From CAZUAQ01 sp964618455 (GTDB taxonomy: Bacteria > Planctomycetota > Phycisphaerae > UBA1845 > PWPN01), in the NCBI GenBank assembly GCA_964618455.1, contig CAZUAQ010000011.1:1-64000 (forward strand): DNA of 64,000 nucleotides. Reading direction: 5' to 3'. The notes beneath the pieces were generated by a model. The model saw only the letters and a program-made list of their open reading frames with translations. It was not told where the DNA came from and made no database searches. The translations under genes and the position numbers were made by a program. Shown one piece after another: positions 44,735-53,960 of the stretch (position 1 is the stretch's first letter; each line of letters opens with the position of its first letter).

Positions 44735-47700
44735 ATGTATTGCGAACACTTCGGGCTTGACCGCCAACCGTTCAACAACACGCCCGACCCGACGTTCTAT
44801 TACAGTACGCCGGAACACGAAGAAGCCCTGGCAACGCTTCAGTATGCGACTCAGCAGCGCAAGGGCTTCGTGCTGATCACGGGGGAGGTGGGCGCGGGCA
44901 AGACCTTGATCGGGCGCATGTTTCTCCGGGCGATCGAGAACGAAGCCTCGACCGCCGTCATCACCCATACGCATCTCTCAGCGAGCCAGTTGCTCGCTTC
45001 GATCTGCCGTGAGTTCGAGATCGATTACGCCGAGGGATCGGATAATCTGCAGTTGGCAGAAAAACTCCAGGAGTATCTGCTCCAGCAGTACGCCCGGGAT
45101 CGTTACGTCGTGGTCCTGCTGGACGAGGCGCAGAATCTTCCGGACGAGAGTTTCGAAGCGCTTCGGATGCTGGGAAACCTGGAGGCTGATGACGCCAAGC
45201 TGCTCCAAGTGTGCATCCTCGGGCAACCGGAACTGCGCGAGCGCTTTCAGCAGCCGAGCATGAAGCAGATCAACCAGCGTCTGTTCCGACGGTTTCACCT
45301 TCCCTCGCTGTCGTGCAAGCAGACGCATGAGTACGTGCATCACCGCCTGGCGATCGCCGGAAAGGACAACAAGGAGATCTTCGAGGCGGATGCCATCGAC
45401 TCCGTCTACAAGGCTTCCGGAGGGACGCCGCGCGTCATCAACCAGATCTGCGACAATGCCCTGCTGACGGGATATGGAGGCAGTGCGACACGTATCACGA
45501 AAGCCGTGATCGATCAGGTGCTCGAGGGGGATTCCGACGCCAGGGCCGGCGTGAGCGAACTCATGATGGAGGATACGGTCGAAACAAAGACGCCGGAACC
45601 GGAGGCGTCTGTGCCTGAGAGTTTCAGCGAACTCCCGGATCCCGATCATGTGAGCCACGTCGCCATGGAGCAGGTGGATCGCATTCAGGAGCAGATTGAC
45701 CAGCTAGTCGAAGGTGAGGGGCAGACGGGACGCGACATGCAGCAGATCCTGGATCGACAGAACGAGTTGCACAAGATCGTGCGCGGCGCCACCACGCGCT
45801 GGATGTCGGTCAAGGAACGGATGGAGTCCTACCGCAAGGACATTCATCAGTTGATTCAGGAATTGTCTTCCCGACAGACGACTTTCCAACAGCAGCTTCG
45901 CGAAGTGCAGGAGTCGGCCGCACCGAATGAGGATCTCGACGAGATCCGGCAGATGCACATGCGCGAGGTCGATCGGGTCATCCAGTTGATCGAGCACCAG
46001 CGCAGCGAATCCACCGACAATCTCTCGAGACTGGAAACCCACTGGTCGGACCTGCAGCAGCAGGTTGCCCGACTCAAAGCGGGAACGGTGCAGCAGGAGG
46101 CGTTCGAGCCGGTGTGCGATCGGCTCGAGGCCTGGCAGACCGAGGTGGAGTCCTTCAGTGAGACCATCGCCGATCAGGTCAAGTCGATCAAGAAACAGGT
46201 GCGAACCACCGCGGCACAGTTGTCGGTGATCCCCGAACTGAAGCGGACCTCGCAAGCTCATGAAGAGGCACTGCAGCGGGTGACGCAACGGCTCGAGGAA
46301 TTGAGCGGCGAAATCTCCGTGCGCCTTCGTGCGGCGGAGGAGTCCATCGAACTCGCCCAGGAAGGGCGGGCCTCGAAGTCGGAGTTCGATCAGATCAGCC
46401 GCGAACAGCAACAGGCGCTGGCCGATCTACAGACTCGAATCGAGACGCTGGCGAAGGACACGCATGGCCAGATCGCCTCGGCCCGCGAGCAGCTCAGCCA
46501 ACTGGCCCAAAGGGCCTCGACGCAAGAGGCGGTTGCCGATCTGGAAGCGAAGTACGATCGTATCGCGGAGACGCTGACGAACGATACGCAAAAGAGGATC
46601 GCCTCCGCCCATGACCAGATCAGTCAGCTGGCAAAGCAAGTCTCGACGCGCGAGGCCGTCGCCGAACTGGAGGCGAGATACGATCGCATCGCGGACAAGC
46701 TGGAGAACGAGACTCAAGGGCGAATCGCCTCGGCCCAGGAGGAGATCAGCCGACTCGCGCAACAGGCCTCAACGCGTGAGGCGGTCGCCGAGCTCGATGC
46801 GAAGTACGATGAGATGACACGAGTGCTCGTGGAGCGTCTGGAAACGCTGCAGGACGAGGCATCTCACCTGGGGAGTCACTTCGCGGATGAGTTCAAGCGG
46901 CTCCGCGAAGATACCGCGAGTGTCGCCGATCTGAAGAAGACGCGAAGTGAACATGAAGCGGCATTGGCGGAGGTTCATCATCGATTCGAGCAGATCGAAG
47001 GCGAGATGTCCGAGGGATTGGATGCCATTCACAATCTCGTCAGTCGTCTCGAAGACAAGGCCGCCTCGACCGAGGATGTTGAACAGTTCCGGGCCGACCA
47101 GAAGGCGCACGTGGCCCGTTTGCACGAGGCGTTGTCGCAGCAGGCCTCCGACGCCGAGAAACTCCGCGAGCGGTTCCAGCAGCGCTTGGAATCCATGGAC
47201 GAGGCGCGGAAATCCGAACTGTCGGATCTGTCGCAGCGACTGGACAGGCAGGTGGAGCAGGTCAAATCTGCCCGGCAGAAATTCCTGGAGCATCACGCAC
47301 GGGTCCATAACTGGTTGAATGAACTCTCCGAACGCAGCGCAACGCGGGAAGAGGTGGAGCAACTCCGCCAGGATCAGGACGAGCGGACCACGGAGGTGCT
47401 GACACAGGTCGAATCGAGCCGACGCGCGCTGCTTGGCATGATCGACGGTGTGCTCGAGCGCTGGAACTCGACACGCCAGGAAATGGAGCGCTTCGCGGAG
47501 AAGAAGGAAGTCTCGGAGCTGCGCGCCCGGCAGGAGGCGGAGGTCGACAGCCTCGTCTCACGCCTGGATCAGGTACGCAAGGATTTCGAAACGCGCTTCG
47601 ACTTCACCCTGGACGGGTTTCAGAAGCTGCAGAGCGACAAGGCGGACAAGGCCGATCTTCAGAACCATTCGGCGCAGCAGGGCGAAGCGCTCGAGGCATT

Positions 47701-49066
47701 GGCGGCCAAGCAGAAAGAGGGGATCGAGAAACTCATCGAGGACATGGGCAACCATCGCCGCGATGTCGAATACCTCGTGCGAAGCGTCAATGAACGGTGT
47801 GAAATCATCCGCGCCACGGTCCGAAACATCCCTCAGGATCTTCCCTCCGGTGAAGAGTTCGCTCAACTCCAGGAGAGGGCGGACGCGGGCCTCGGCGAAC
47901 TCAACGCCAAGTGGCAGGAACTCCACGAGCGGCTGTCGGAATTGGCGGAGAGTTCCGCTTCGGCCATTCGGCTGGAATCCGTTGAAAAGGCCATCAACGA
48001 GAACCTGCGAAATCTCGATACGCAGTTCAACGAGCGGGTGAACCGGGAGGTCTCGAGCCTGTCCGAGTCGATGGCGGGGTTGAACGACAAGGTCCTGCAC
48101 GACCTCGATGCCCTGACTCGTCGCGTGGACGAGAACGTCGAAGGGCTGGACAAGCGCGTCAATGAGAACGTGATGGGTCTGTCCCAGGAGGTGCATCAGA
48201 ACGTCGAGCACCTCTCGCATCACGTGCATACGAACGTCAATGAACTCACACATCACGTGGACAAGACGCGTGATCAGATCACGGAGGCACACCGCCAGCA
48301 GACCCTGCACCTGCGCACCATCGTTCACAAGATGCAGGATCTCAGCAAACGCGTGTTTGCGATCGAACGCACCCAGCCTCTTCAGGTCACGTTGACCCCT
48401 CAGGAGGTGACCGATCTCAAGCTGCTTCTTGAGCAGGCACGCCATCGCCACGAGTCGCTGAACGGGGACGTCGCGCGGGCGGAATCCTGCTCGCAACAAT
48501 TAAAAGAGGTGTCGACCCAGATCGAGGACGTGATGTCCGAATGGTCCTCGAATGCGTCCGCCGTGAAGGCACAATCGGACGAGCTGCGCTCCTCGGCGGG
48601 CACCGCCCGGGATCTGCTGCAGGTGATGAAGCGCTTCCACGAAGCCCTGGACGCGAAGCTCAAGTCGGAGCGGTGGCAATCGGAGCTCGAGCGCGGCGAG
48701 CAACTGGCGGCACGCATGGAGGCGGCGGTCCAGGAAGCACGGACGATTCAGCAGCAGCTCAAGGCGGCCGGCGCCGATTCACGCGAGGAACGGGATCGCT
48801 GCCTCGGCGAATACGAGATGGCCAAGTCCGCCGGGGATCGCCTGGCCCGCCTGGTGGATCAGGCCGACGACGCCACGACGAAGTTCAAGGGGCTGCTCAG
48901 CGGAATCATGCGAAGCACGAGCAATATCAACGAAGCCCTCTCCGGTGCCCGGCAGGCGGACGAGACGCGCTCCTCGCGCAGTTCGAAGGAGCAAGAGGTG
49001 CGATCGGTACGTAACGTCCAGTGGCCGACCATTCGCACGTCCGACATGCACGAGCAGGCTTCGTAG
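44735..49066 (+). CDS. ExeA/XrtA-associated AAA ATPase fused to a very long coiled coil
   Basis: A 1,443-residue protein. Residues 1-270 are the ExeA-type AAA ATPase found with exosortase loci (TIGR03015-like): YCEHFGLDRQPFNNTPDP, Walker A GEVGAGKT (50-57), Walker B VVVLLDEAQ (125-133), sensor region ILGQPELRERFQQPSMKQINQRLFRRFHL, and ASGGTPRVINQICDNALLTGYG. The family normally ends near residue 270; here about 1,170 more residues of near-continuous coiled coil follow, including three 42-residue repeats (572-697) and seven 11-residue repeats (about 1108-1184). No transmembrane helix is seen. It diverges from the exopolysaccharide operon and may be a cytoplasmic scaffold or motor for it. A strong hairpin at 49096 ends the transcript. 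Confidence 0.9.
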   Translation: MYCEHFGLDRQPFNNTPDPTFYYSTPEHEEALATLQYATQQRKGFVLITGEVGAGKTLIGRMFLRAIENEASTAVITHTHLSASQLLASICREFEIDYAEGSDNLQLAEKLQEYLLQQYARDRYVVVLLDEAQNLPDESFEALRMLGNLEADDAKLLQVCILGQPELRERFQQPSMKQINQRLFRRFHLPSLSCKQTHEYVHHRLAIAGKDNKEIFEADAIDSVYKASGGTPRVINQICDNALLTGYGGSATRITKAVIDQVLEGDSDARAGVSELMMEDTVETKTPEPEASVPESFSELPDPDHVSHVAMEQVDRIQEQIDQLVEGEGQTGRDMQQILDRQNELHKIVRGATTRWMSVKERMESYRKDIHQLIQELSSRQTTFQQQLREVQESAAPNEDLDEIRQMHMREVDRVIQLIEHQRSESTDNLSRLETHWSDLQQQVARLKAGTVQQEAFEPVCDRLEAWQTEVESFSETIADQVKSIKKQVRTTAAQLSVIPELKRTSQAHEEALQRVTQRLEELSGEISVRLRAAEESIELAQEGRASKSEFDQISREQQQALADLQTRIETLAKDTHGQIASAREQLSQLAQRASTQEAVADLEAKYDRIAETLTNDTQKRIASAHDQISQLAKQVSTREAVAELEARYDRIADKLENETQGRIASAQEEISRLAQQASTREAVAELDAKYDEMTRVLVERLETLQDEASHLGSHFADEFKRLREDTASVADLKKTRSEHEAALAEVHHRFEQIEGEMSEGLDAIHNLVSRLEDKAASTEDVEQFRADQKAHVARLHEALSQQASDAEKLRERFQQRLESMDEARKSELSDLSQRLDRQVEQVKSARQKFLEHHARVHNWLNELSERSATREEVEQLRQDQDERTTEVLTQVESSRRALLGMIDGVLERWNSTRQEMERFAEKKEVSELRARQEAEVDSLVSRLDQVRKDFETRFDFTLDGFQKLQSDKADKADLQNHSAQQGEALEALAAKQKEGIEKLIEDMGNHRRDVEYLVRSVNERCEIIRATVRNIPQDLPSGEEFAQLQERADAGLGELNAKWQELHERLSELAESSASAIRLESVEKAINENLRNLDTQFNERVNREVSSLSESMAGLNDKVLHDLDALTRRVDENVEGLDKRVNENVMGLSQEVHQNVEHLSHHVHTNVNELTHHVDKTRDQITEAHRQQTLHLRTIVHKMQDLSKRVFAIERTQPLQVTLTPQEVTDLKLLLEQARHRHESLNGDVARAESCSQQLKEVSTQIEDVMSEWSSNASAVKAQSDELRSSAGTARDLLQVMKRFHEALDAKLKSERWQSELERGEQLAARMEAAVQEARTIQQQLKAAGADSREERDRCLGEYEMAKSAGDRLARLVDQADDATTKFKGLLSGIMRSTSNINEALSGARQADETRSSRSSKEQEVRSVRNVQWPTIRTSDMHEQAS
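46448..46825 (+). repeat. Three tandem 126-bp repeats in the coiled-coil gene
   Basis: Units start at 46448, 46574 and 46700 (126 bases, 42 residues each). Each carries the pattern (G/R)xIASAxxxISxLAxxxSTxEAVAxLxAxYDxI. They are recent in-frame duplications by their similarity. Confidence 0.8.
48056..48286 (+). repeat. Seven 33-bp units coding an 11-residue (hendecad) coiled-coil repeat
   Basis: Seven in-frame 33-base units. Each encodes 11 residues with hydrophobic positions 2, 6 and 9, for example RVDENVEGLDK and EVHQNVEHLSH. The spacing 4-3-4 is hendecad, not heptad. Confidence 0.8.
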
Positions 49067-49095
49067 CAGACGGTGTTCCGACTGTCGACCCTGCT

Positions 49096-49133
49096 GAGAA
49101 CACCCCGCTCCCGTGCCGGAGCGGGGTGTTCTC
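49096..49133 (+). terminator. Strong 16-bp hairpin after the ATPase/coiled-coil gene
   Basis: A perfect 16-base-pair stem (49096-49111 with 49118-49133) and a 6-base loop CGTGCC, 30 bases after the stop. There is no U-tract, so it may act as an RNA stabiliser or attenuator rather than a classic terminator. Confidence 0.6.
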
Positions 49134-49252
49134 GTTGGGGCATACGCAGCGGAACACGTGGATCGTTGCGAGAACCCCGGTGTGCACTCTATAATCGCGG
49201 CCCGTCAGTGAAACGTCATCCTTTCTTCCCCGGGACGGAGTCGGGCTTTCCC

Positions 49253-50473
49253 ATGGTCAGTTCATGTCGAACTTCGGGTTCATGCCTCGCGGTGGGTCTC
49301 CTGCTCCTGGGGGGATTCTCGTGGGCGTATGCCCAGCCGTCACTTCCTCCGGACCGCTATGCCGAACGATTGACGTTCGACAAGGAGACCGAGACCTGGT
49401 CGCGAACACCGCCGCCGGTGCCCGGCTCGGAAGACGGCGACCTGGATATCGCCCGGCAATGGATGGCCCGCCAGGTATACGACAAGGCCAAGGATATCCT
49501 GGAAGAGTGGCTCGACAGCTATGACGAGATCTCCCCGCGCTACCCCGAGGCGGTGTATCTCGAAGCCGTCTGCGAGCTGGAGGAAGGGGACTACTACGAC
49601 GCCCACAAGGGCTTTCAGCTGGTCCTGAACGATTATCCCGGCAGCGCCTATGCCGAGCGGGCATTGTCGGGTGACTTCCGGGTCGCCGAGCAGTATCTGG
49701 CGGGCAAGCGTCGGAAGGCCTGGAAAGGCTTTCTCTGGATCCAGGATCGCGACGCCGGTCTGGAGATCATGGACGACATCATCGCCAACTACTCCGACAC
49801 GCCGTTCGCGCTTCTCGCGCACAAGGCCAAGGCCGACTACTACTATCAACGCGGCGAATTCGAATTGGCCGAGGACGAGTATGCCATCTTCGCGGCGGAA
49901 TTCCCGCGCAGCCGCTATCACTCCTACGCGTTGCTTCAAAGTGCCCGGGCGGCCATGGCGAGCTTTCCGGGTGTGCAATTTGATGACGCGGCCTTGATTG
50001 AAGCCCGAGTGCGTTTCCTTCAGGTCAAGACGCAGTATCCGGGTGTAGCAGCCCAAAGTGCCGTGCCGATCCTGCTGGAGGAAATCGACGCCCGCCGGGC
50101 AGAAAAAGCCCTGGAGATCGGCAAGTTCTACGCCAAGACGGATCAACCGAGCGCAGCACGGTTCTACTACCGCGAAACGATCGAGAGATACCCCGAAACA
50201 CCGGCCGCCGCCGAAGCGGAATCCCGGCTTCGCGATCTGCAGGCGGAGTTGGAGGTCGACGCCTTGGCGTTCGAGGAGATCGAGGTTCCCGCAACGGCCC
50301 CGGCGGAAACCGCACCGGCCGATGATCTCCCGGAAGGGACGATGCCGGAGGACCTCCCTGTGGAGGACCCGGTCGAGGAATCGGGGGTCGACGAAACCGA
50401 CCCTTTATCGGGCGATCTGGATGGGGAGACATCGAACGTCTCCGACGAGAGCGGAGATGATGCGACGAATTGA
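49253..50473 (+). CDS. Exported TPR-containing protein (BamD/YfiO-like)
   Basis: A 406-residue exported protein (signal peptide ...CLAVGLLLLGGFSWAYA). From residue about 70 to 340 it has TPR-like helical repeats of the outer-membrane assembly lipoprotein type: RYPEAVYLEAVCELEEGDYYDAHKGFQLVLNDYPGSAYAERAL, KAKADYYYQRGEFELAEDEYAIFAAEFPRSRYHSYALLQ, and FYYRETIERYPETPAAAEAESRL. No lipobox cysteine is present. The last 80 residues are acidic and low in complexity. The start at 49253 gives the signal peptide. The next gene, LptE-like, starts 13 bases after its stop. It probably helps assemble or organise the outer membrane. Confidence 0.75.
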   Translation: MVSSCRTSGSCLAVGLLLLGGFSWAYAQPSLPPDRYAERLTFDKETETWSRTPPPVPGSEDGDLDIARQWMARQVYDKAKDILEEWLDSYDEISPRYPEAVYLEAVCELEEGDYYDAHKGFQLVLNDYPGSAYAERALSGDFRVAEQYLAGKRRKAWKGFLWIQDRDAGLEIMDDIIANYSDTPFALLAHKAKADYYYQRGEFELAEDEYAIFAAEFPRSRYHSYALLQSARAAMASFPGVQFDDAALIEARVRFLQVKTQYPGVAAQSAVPILLEEIDARRAEKALEIGKFYAKTDQPSAARFYYRETIERYPETPAAAEAESRLRDLQAELEVDALAFEEIEVPATAPAETAPADDLPEGTMPEDLPVEDPVEESGVDETDPLSGDLDGETSNVSDESGDDATN

Positions 50474-50486
50474 CGGGATGCGCACC

Positions 50487-51008
50487 ATGAGCGAACGACA
50501 TCACTATACAGGCCGACGATCGTGGATCGGGTTACTCTGTCTGGCGATTCTGGGGTCGTTGACGGGGTGTGGGTATTCCACGGATTCCCTTTATCGCACC
50601 TCGGTACGGTCGGTCTACGTGGATATGTTCCAGTCCAAGGAATTCCGGCGGGGCATCGAGTTTCAGCTCACCGCGGCATTGCGGAAAGAAATTGACCAAA
50701 ATACACCGTATCGCAATGCTCCCCGCGAAAAGGCCGATACGCTACTGACCGGAGAAATTCTGGAGTGGCGTGAGCAGACCCTGGGGCGGGATTTCGTCAC
50801 GAATCTGCCGCGGAACACGGCGGCGACCCTGGCCATCCGCTACCATTGGAAGGATCTGCGCACGGGTAAACTGCTGGTGGATCAGCCCCGTTTCATCACC
50901 ACGGTCGATTACGTGAGGCCTGCGGGGGAAACGGTTTACAACGCCCGGGAGGAAGCGACGGTCAAGGCAGCGCGGTTGATCCGCCAGAGTATGGAAACTC
51001 CCTGGTGA
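50487..51008 (+). CDS. lptE: LptE-like outer-membrane lipoprotein
   Basis: A 173-residue lipoprotein (signal peptide with lipobox LTGC; mature N-terminus CGYSTDSLYRTSVRSVYVDMFQS). The pattern GYS then a strand 'SVYVDMF', 'RGIEFQLTAALRKEID', and 'ADTLLTGEILEWREQT' is that of LPS-assembly LptE, which plugs the LptD pore. The start at 50487 is chosen for the signal peptide; an in-frame ATG at 50478 is nearly equal. It lies 13 bases after the TPR gene and upstream of ftsH. The assignment rests on pattern and context, not on a diagnostic motif. Confidence 0.65.
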   Translation: MSERHHYTGRRSWIGLLCLAILGSLTGCGYSTDSLYRTSVRSVYVDMFQSKEFRRGIEFQLTAALRKEIDQNTPYRNAPREKADTLLTGEILEWREQTLGRDFVTNLPRNTAATLAIRYHWKDLRTGKLLVDQPRFITTVDYVRPAGETVYNAREEATVKAARLIRQSMETPW

Positions 51009-51178
51009 GCGACCTAAGATGCATAGGCGACGGAATTTGCAGTAATCCTTCGCAATGTCGTCATCGTTGAGAGCCGGTCGGGCGGAGATTGAAGCGGGAC
51101 TTTCAACGCGGATGAGTGAGGCCGCCATTGTCGGGCTTGCGACTGTTGATCGGGCGCAAGAACGACTTCTACAACATC

Positions 51179-53212
51179 ATGCCATCGGATCAGAACGACA
51201 ACAACGACCAGGGAAGCAACCGCCCCCAGGGACCGCAGATGCGCTTCTCGCGCAGTGCCCTCGGCTGGGTGATCTTCATTCTCTTCGCCCTGATGCTTGT
51301 CCTGATGTTCATGCGCAGCATGGATCAGCATCAGGAGATCACATGGACGGAATTTGAAAGCGCTATCCGCGACGGGAACATCAAGGAGCTGGTCTTCGAC
51401 TTCGACCAGGCCAAGGGTGTCTTCAAGAAGGACACAGCCAAAGATGCCAATCTCAAGTTCAAAGTGATTCTTCCCCCACGTATGGATATGCGTGAGTTCG
51501 CACTGGAGGTGGAGGAATCCAACCCCCAGGTGAAGGTCAGCTTCCTCCAGCAGAACGACACGTGGATGCAGCTGCTGATCGCGCTGGTACCGTGGATTCT
51601 GATCTTCGTCGTGGCCTGGTTCCTGATTTTCCGACAGCTTCGCGGCGCGGGCGGCGGTCCGGGCGGCATGCTCGGGAATTTCGGGAGGTCCCGCCATCGC
51701 GTGACCACGAAGGAACACACGAACGTCACGTTCAATGACGTGGCAGGGATCGACGAAGCCAAGGATGAATGCACGGAGATCATCGAGTTTCTGAAGAATC
51801 CGAAGCGCTTCCAGCGTCTGGGCGGTCGTATCCCGCGCGGCGTGCTGCTGGTCGGTGATCCCGGCTGCGGGAAGACGCTGCTGGCCAAGGCGATCGCCGG
51901 CGAGGCGGACGTGCCGTTCTTCAGCATCTCCGGAAGTGACTTCGTCGAGATGTTCGTCGGTGTCGGTGCCTCCCGTGTGCGTGACCTTTTCAAGCAGGCC
52001 AAGGACAACTCGCCCTGCATCATTTTCCTGGACGAGATCGACGCGGTTGGCCGACGTCGCGGGGCGGGGTTCAGCAGCGGCGGGCATGACGAGCGCGAGC
52101 AGACGCTGAATGCCATTCTCGTGGAGATGGATGGTTTCGACAGCAGCGACCAGGTGATCGTGTGCGCCGCCACGAACCGCGCGGACGTGCTCGATCCCGC
52201 GCTGGTACGACCGGGCCGCTTCGACCGGCAGGTCTACGTGCCGCTGCCGGACGTCAAGGGCCGCATGGAGATCCTGAAAGTCCATTCCAAGAAGATCAAG
52301 CTGGGCTCCGATGCCGATTTGAAGCGTCTGGCCCGAGGCACGCCGATGTTCAGTGGGGCGGACCTGGCGGCGATCATCAACGAGGCCGCCCTGGTGGCGA
52401 CGCTGTCGAACAAGGATTTCGTGGAAATGGACGATCTCGAGGAGGCGCGCGACAAGGTGCGCTGGGGTCGGGCCAAGAAGAGCCGGGTGCTGGACGAGCA
52501 GGAGCGTACGAGCACCGCTTACCACGAAGCCGGGCATGCCCTGTTGCAGTGCATCCTGGAGGACGCCGATCCGCTGCACAAGGTGAGCATTATTCCGCGC
52601 GGCCCTTACGGGGGTGCGTCATTCACGCTGCCGGAGAAGGATCGCAACAACTACAGCAAGAACTGGATCCTGGCGACACTGCGCGTGATGTGCGGCGGGC
52701 GGATTGCCGAAGAGATGTTCACGGGTGATGTAAATACCGGGGCGTCGATGGACATCCGTCAGGCGACGGACATGGCGCGTCGGATGGTGACCGAGTGGGG
52801 CATGAGTGATCGCGTCGGCTTCATCTACTATGGTGATGACGCATCGCGGAAGACCATGTGGGGGGACCTTCCCGGCTCGCCCGATTACTCACAGACGACC
52901 GCACAGGTCATCGATGAAGAAGTTCGCCGCATCGTGGATGAGGCATTCGACGAGACACGACGAATCCTGGATGAGCATCGCGACAAGATTGAGCGGATCG
53001 CCGAGGCGCTGCTCAAGTACGAGACGCTGGATGCCGCCGAGGTGGATCGCCTGATCAAGGGCGAGACGCTCGACAAGCCGACGGTGAACGATCTGCTGGA
53101 CGCGGCAGACCAGGACGACGAGCCTTCGAAGGAAGAGTCGGGTAAGCAAGCGTCGGATCATCCACCGGCAGAGCCGGATCTCGGATCGGGGCCTTTGCCC
53201 CAGCCTGGTTGA
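51179..53212 (+). CDS. ftsH: ATP-dependent zinc metalloprotease FtsH
   Basis: A 677-residue membrane-bound AAA protease that degrades damaged membrane proteins and short-lived regulators. The N-terminus is MPSDQNDNNDQG; GTG at 51116 and ATG at 51239 are other starts. Two transmembrane segments (about 30-46 and 132-151) flank the periplasmic domain. Walker A is GDPGCGKT (226-233), Walker B IIFLDEID, pore loop FVEMFVGVGASRVRDLF, SRH TNRADVLDPALVRPGRFDR, and the zinc site HEAGH (449-453), with the third ligand Asp in NTGASMDIRQAT. The Walker A is unusual: GPPGTGKT is the usual form. It ends with an acidic 60-residue tail. Confidence 0.95.
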   Translation: MPSDQNDNNDQGSNRPQGPQMRFSRSALGWVIFILFALMLVLMFMRSMDQHQEITWTEFESAIRDGNIKELVFDFDQAKGVFKKDTAKDANLKFKVILPPRMDMREFALEVEESNPQVKVSFLQQNDTWMQLLIALVPWILIFVVAWFLIFRQLRGAGGGPGGMLGNFGRSRHRVTTKEHTNVTFNDVAGIDEAKDECTEIIEFLKNPKRFQRLGGRIPRGVLLVGDPGCGKTLLAKAIAGEADVPFFSISGSDFVEMFVGVGASRVRDLFKQAKDNSPCIIFLDEIDAVGRRRGAGFSSGGHDEREQTLNAILVEMDGFDSSDQVIVCAATNRADVLDPALVRPGRFDRQVYVPLPDVKGRMEILKVHSKKIKLGSDADLKRLARGTPMFSGADLAAIINEAALVATLSNKDFVEMDDLEEARDKVRWGRAKKSRVLDEQERTSTAYHEAGHALLQCILEDADPLHKVSIIPRGPYGGASFTLPEKDRNNYSKNWILATLRVMCGGRIAEEMFTGDVNTGASMDIRQATDMARRMVTEWGMSDRVGFIYYGDDASRKTMWGDLPGSPDYSQTTAQVIDEEVRRIVDEAFDETRRILDEHRDKIERIAEALLKYETLDAAEVDRLIKGETLDKPTVNDLLDAADQDDEPSKEESGKQASDHPPAEPDLGSGPLPQPG

Positions 53213-53469
53213 GACGAGATTCCGAGCTTGATGTACCACTGATCTCCTTCAAGATTCTCCATTTCACGCGCGGGATACCATTTGTCATGGGGTTGGGTCT
53301 GGTTCGTTCGAGCCACTTACCATTCCTGCGGGCAAGGGGCTGATCAGTCCGTTGTTCTCACGCTTCCTTGACGCTTGACCGCACGCAGGCTTTCGGGCAC
53401 TCTCATACAAGACGTATCAAACTTTGGAAGTGTCCCGGGCATGATGTGTCCGGATCTGGGGAATGAGCC

Positions 53470-53925
53470 ATGGCCAACGCCGACATTCATCTGCTAGGTG
53501 TGAACGAGCTCCCGCTCGTGGTGGAATTGTACAATGACATCTTCCGCCCGGCGCGGGAGTTGATCTTCTTCGAACGAAGATTGAACGGCCGGAGTCCGCT
53601 GATTCTTCTGGCACATGTGGAGAAGCGTCCGTCGGCGTTCGCGATCGGCTACGAGATCAAGCCGAGCACGTTCTACTGCTGGTTCATCGGGGTGCTGAAC
53701 GATTATCGACGTCAGGGAATCGCGTCGCAGTTGATGGAAGCGATGGCGGCCTGGGCCGGCAACAATGGCTACGAAACGATCCGCTTCGAGTGTTACAACA
53801 ACCAGCGACCGATGCGCCACCTGGCGATCACACAGAACTACCGCATTGTGGGCATCCGTTACGACCGCGATGCGGGGGACAACCTGATTATCATGGAGCA
53901 GGAAGTGGAGCCGGACGCGACGTGA
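53470..53925 (+). CDS. GNAT-family N-acetyltransferase
   Basis: A 151-residue cytoplasmic acetyltransferase. The acetyl-CoA loop is seen in FIGVLNDYRRQGIASQLMEAMAAWAGNNGYETIRFECYNNQRPMRHL; the RRQGIA corresponds to motif A (R/Q-x-x-G-x-G/A). GGGGA precedes the ATG. It is a single gene after ftsH with a 257-base gap in which I see no element. Substrate unknown; amine or protein N-termini are typical. Confidence 0.85.
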   Translation: MANADIHLLGVNELPLVVELYNDIFRPARELIFFERRLNGRSPLILLAHVEKRPSAFAIGYEIKPSTFYCWFIGVLNDYRRQGIASQLMEAMAAWAGNNGYETIRFECYNNQRPMRHLAITQNYRIVGIRYDRDAGDNLIIMEQEVEPDAT

Positions 53926-53960
53926 GCCCGGTCCACGGACGTTGCGAAAAGAGAAGAATT

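Noticed and set aside
51014..52579. 521-codon minus-strand frame opposite ftsH
   Set aside because: ftsH is certain on the other strand.
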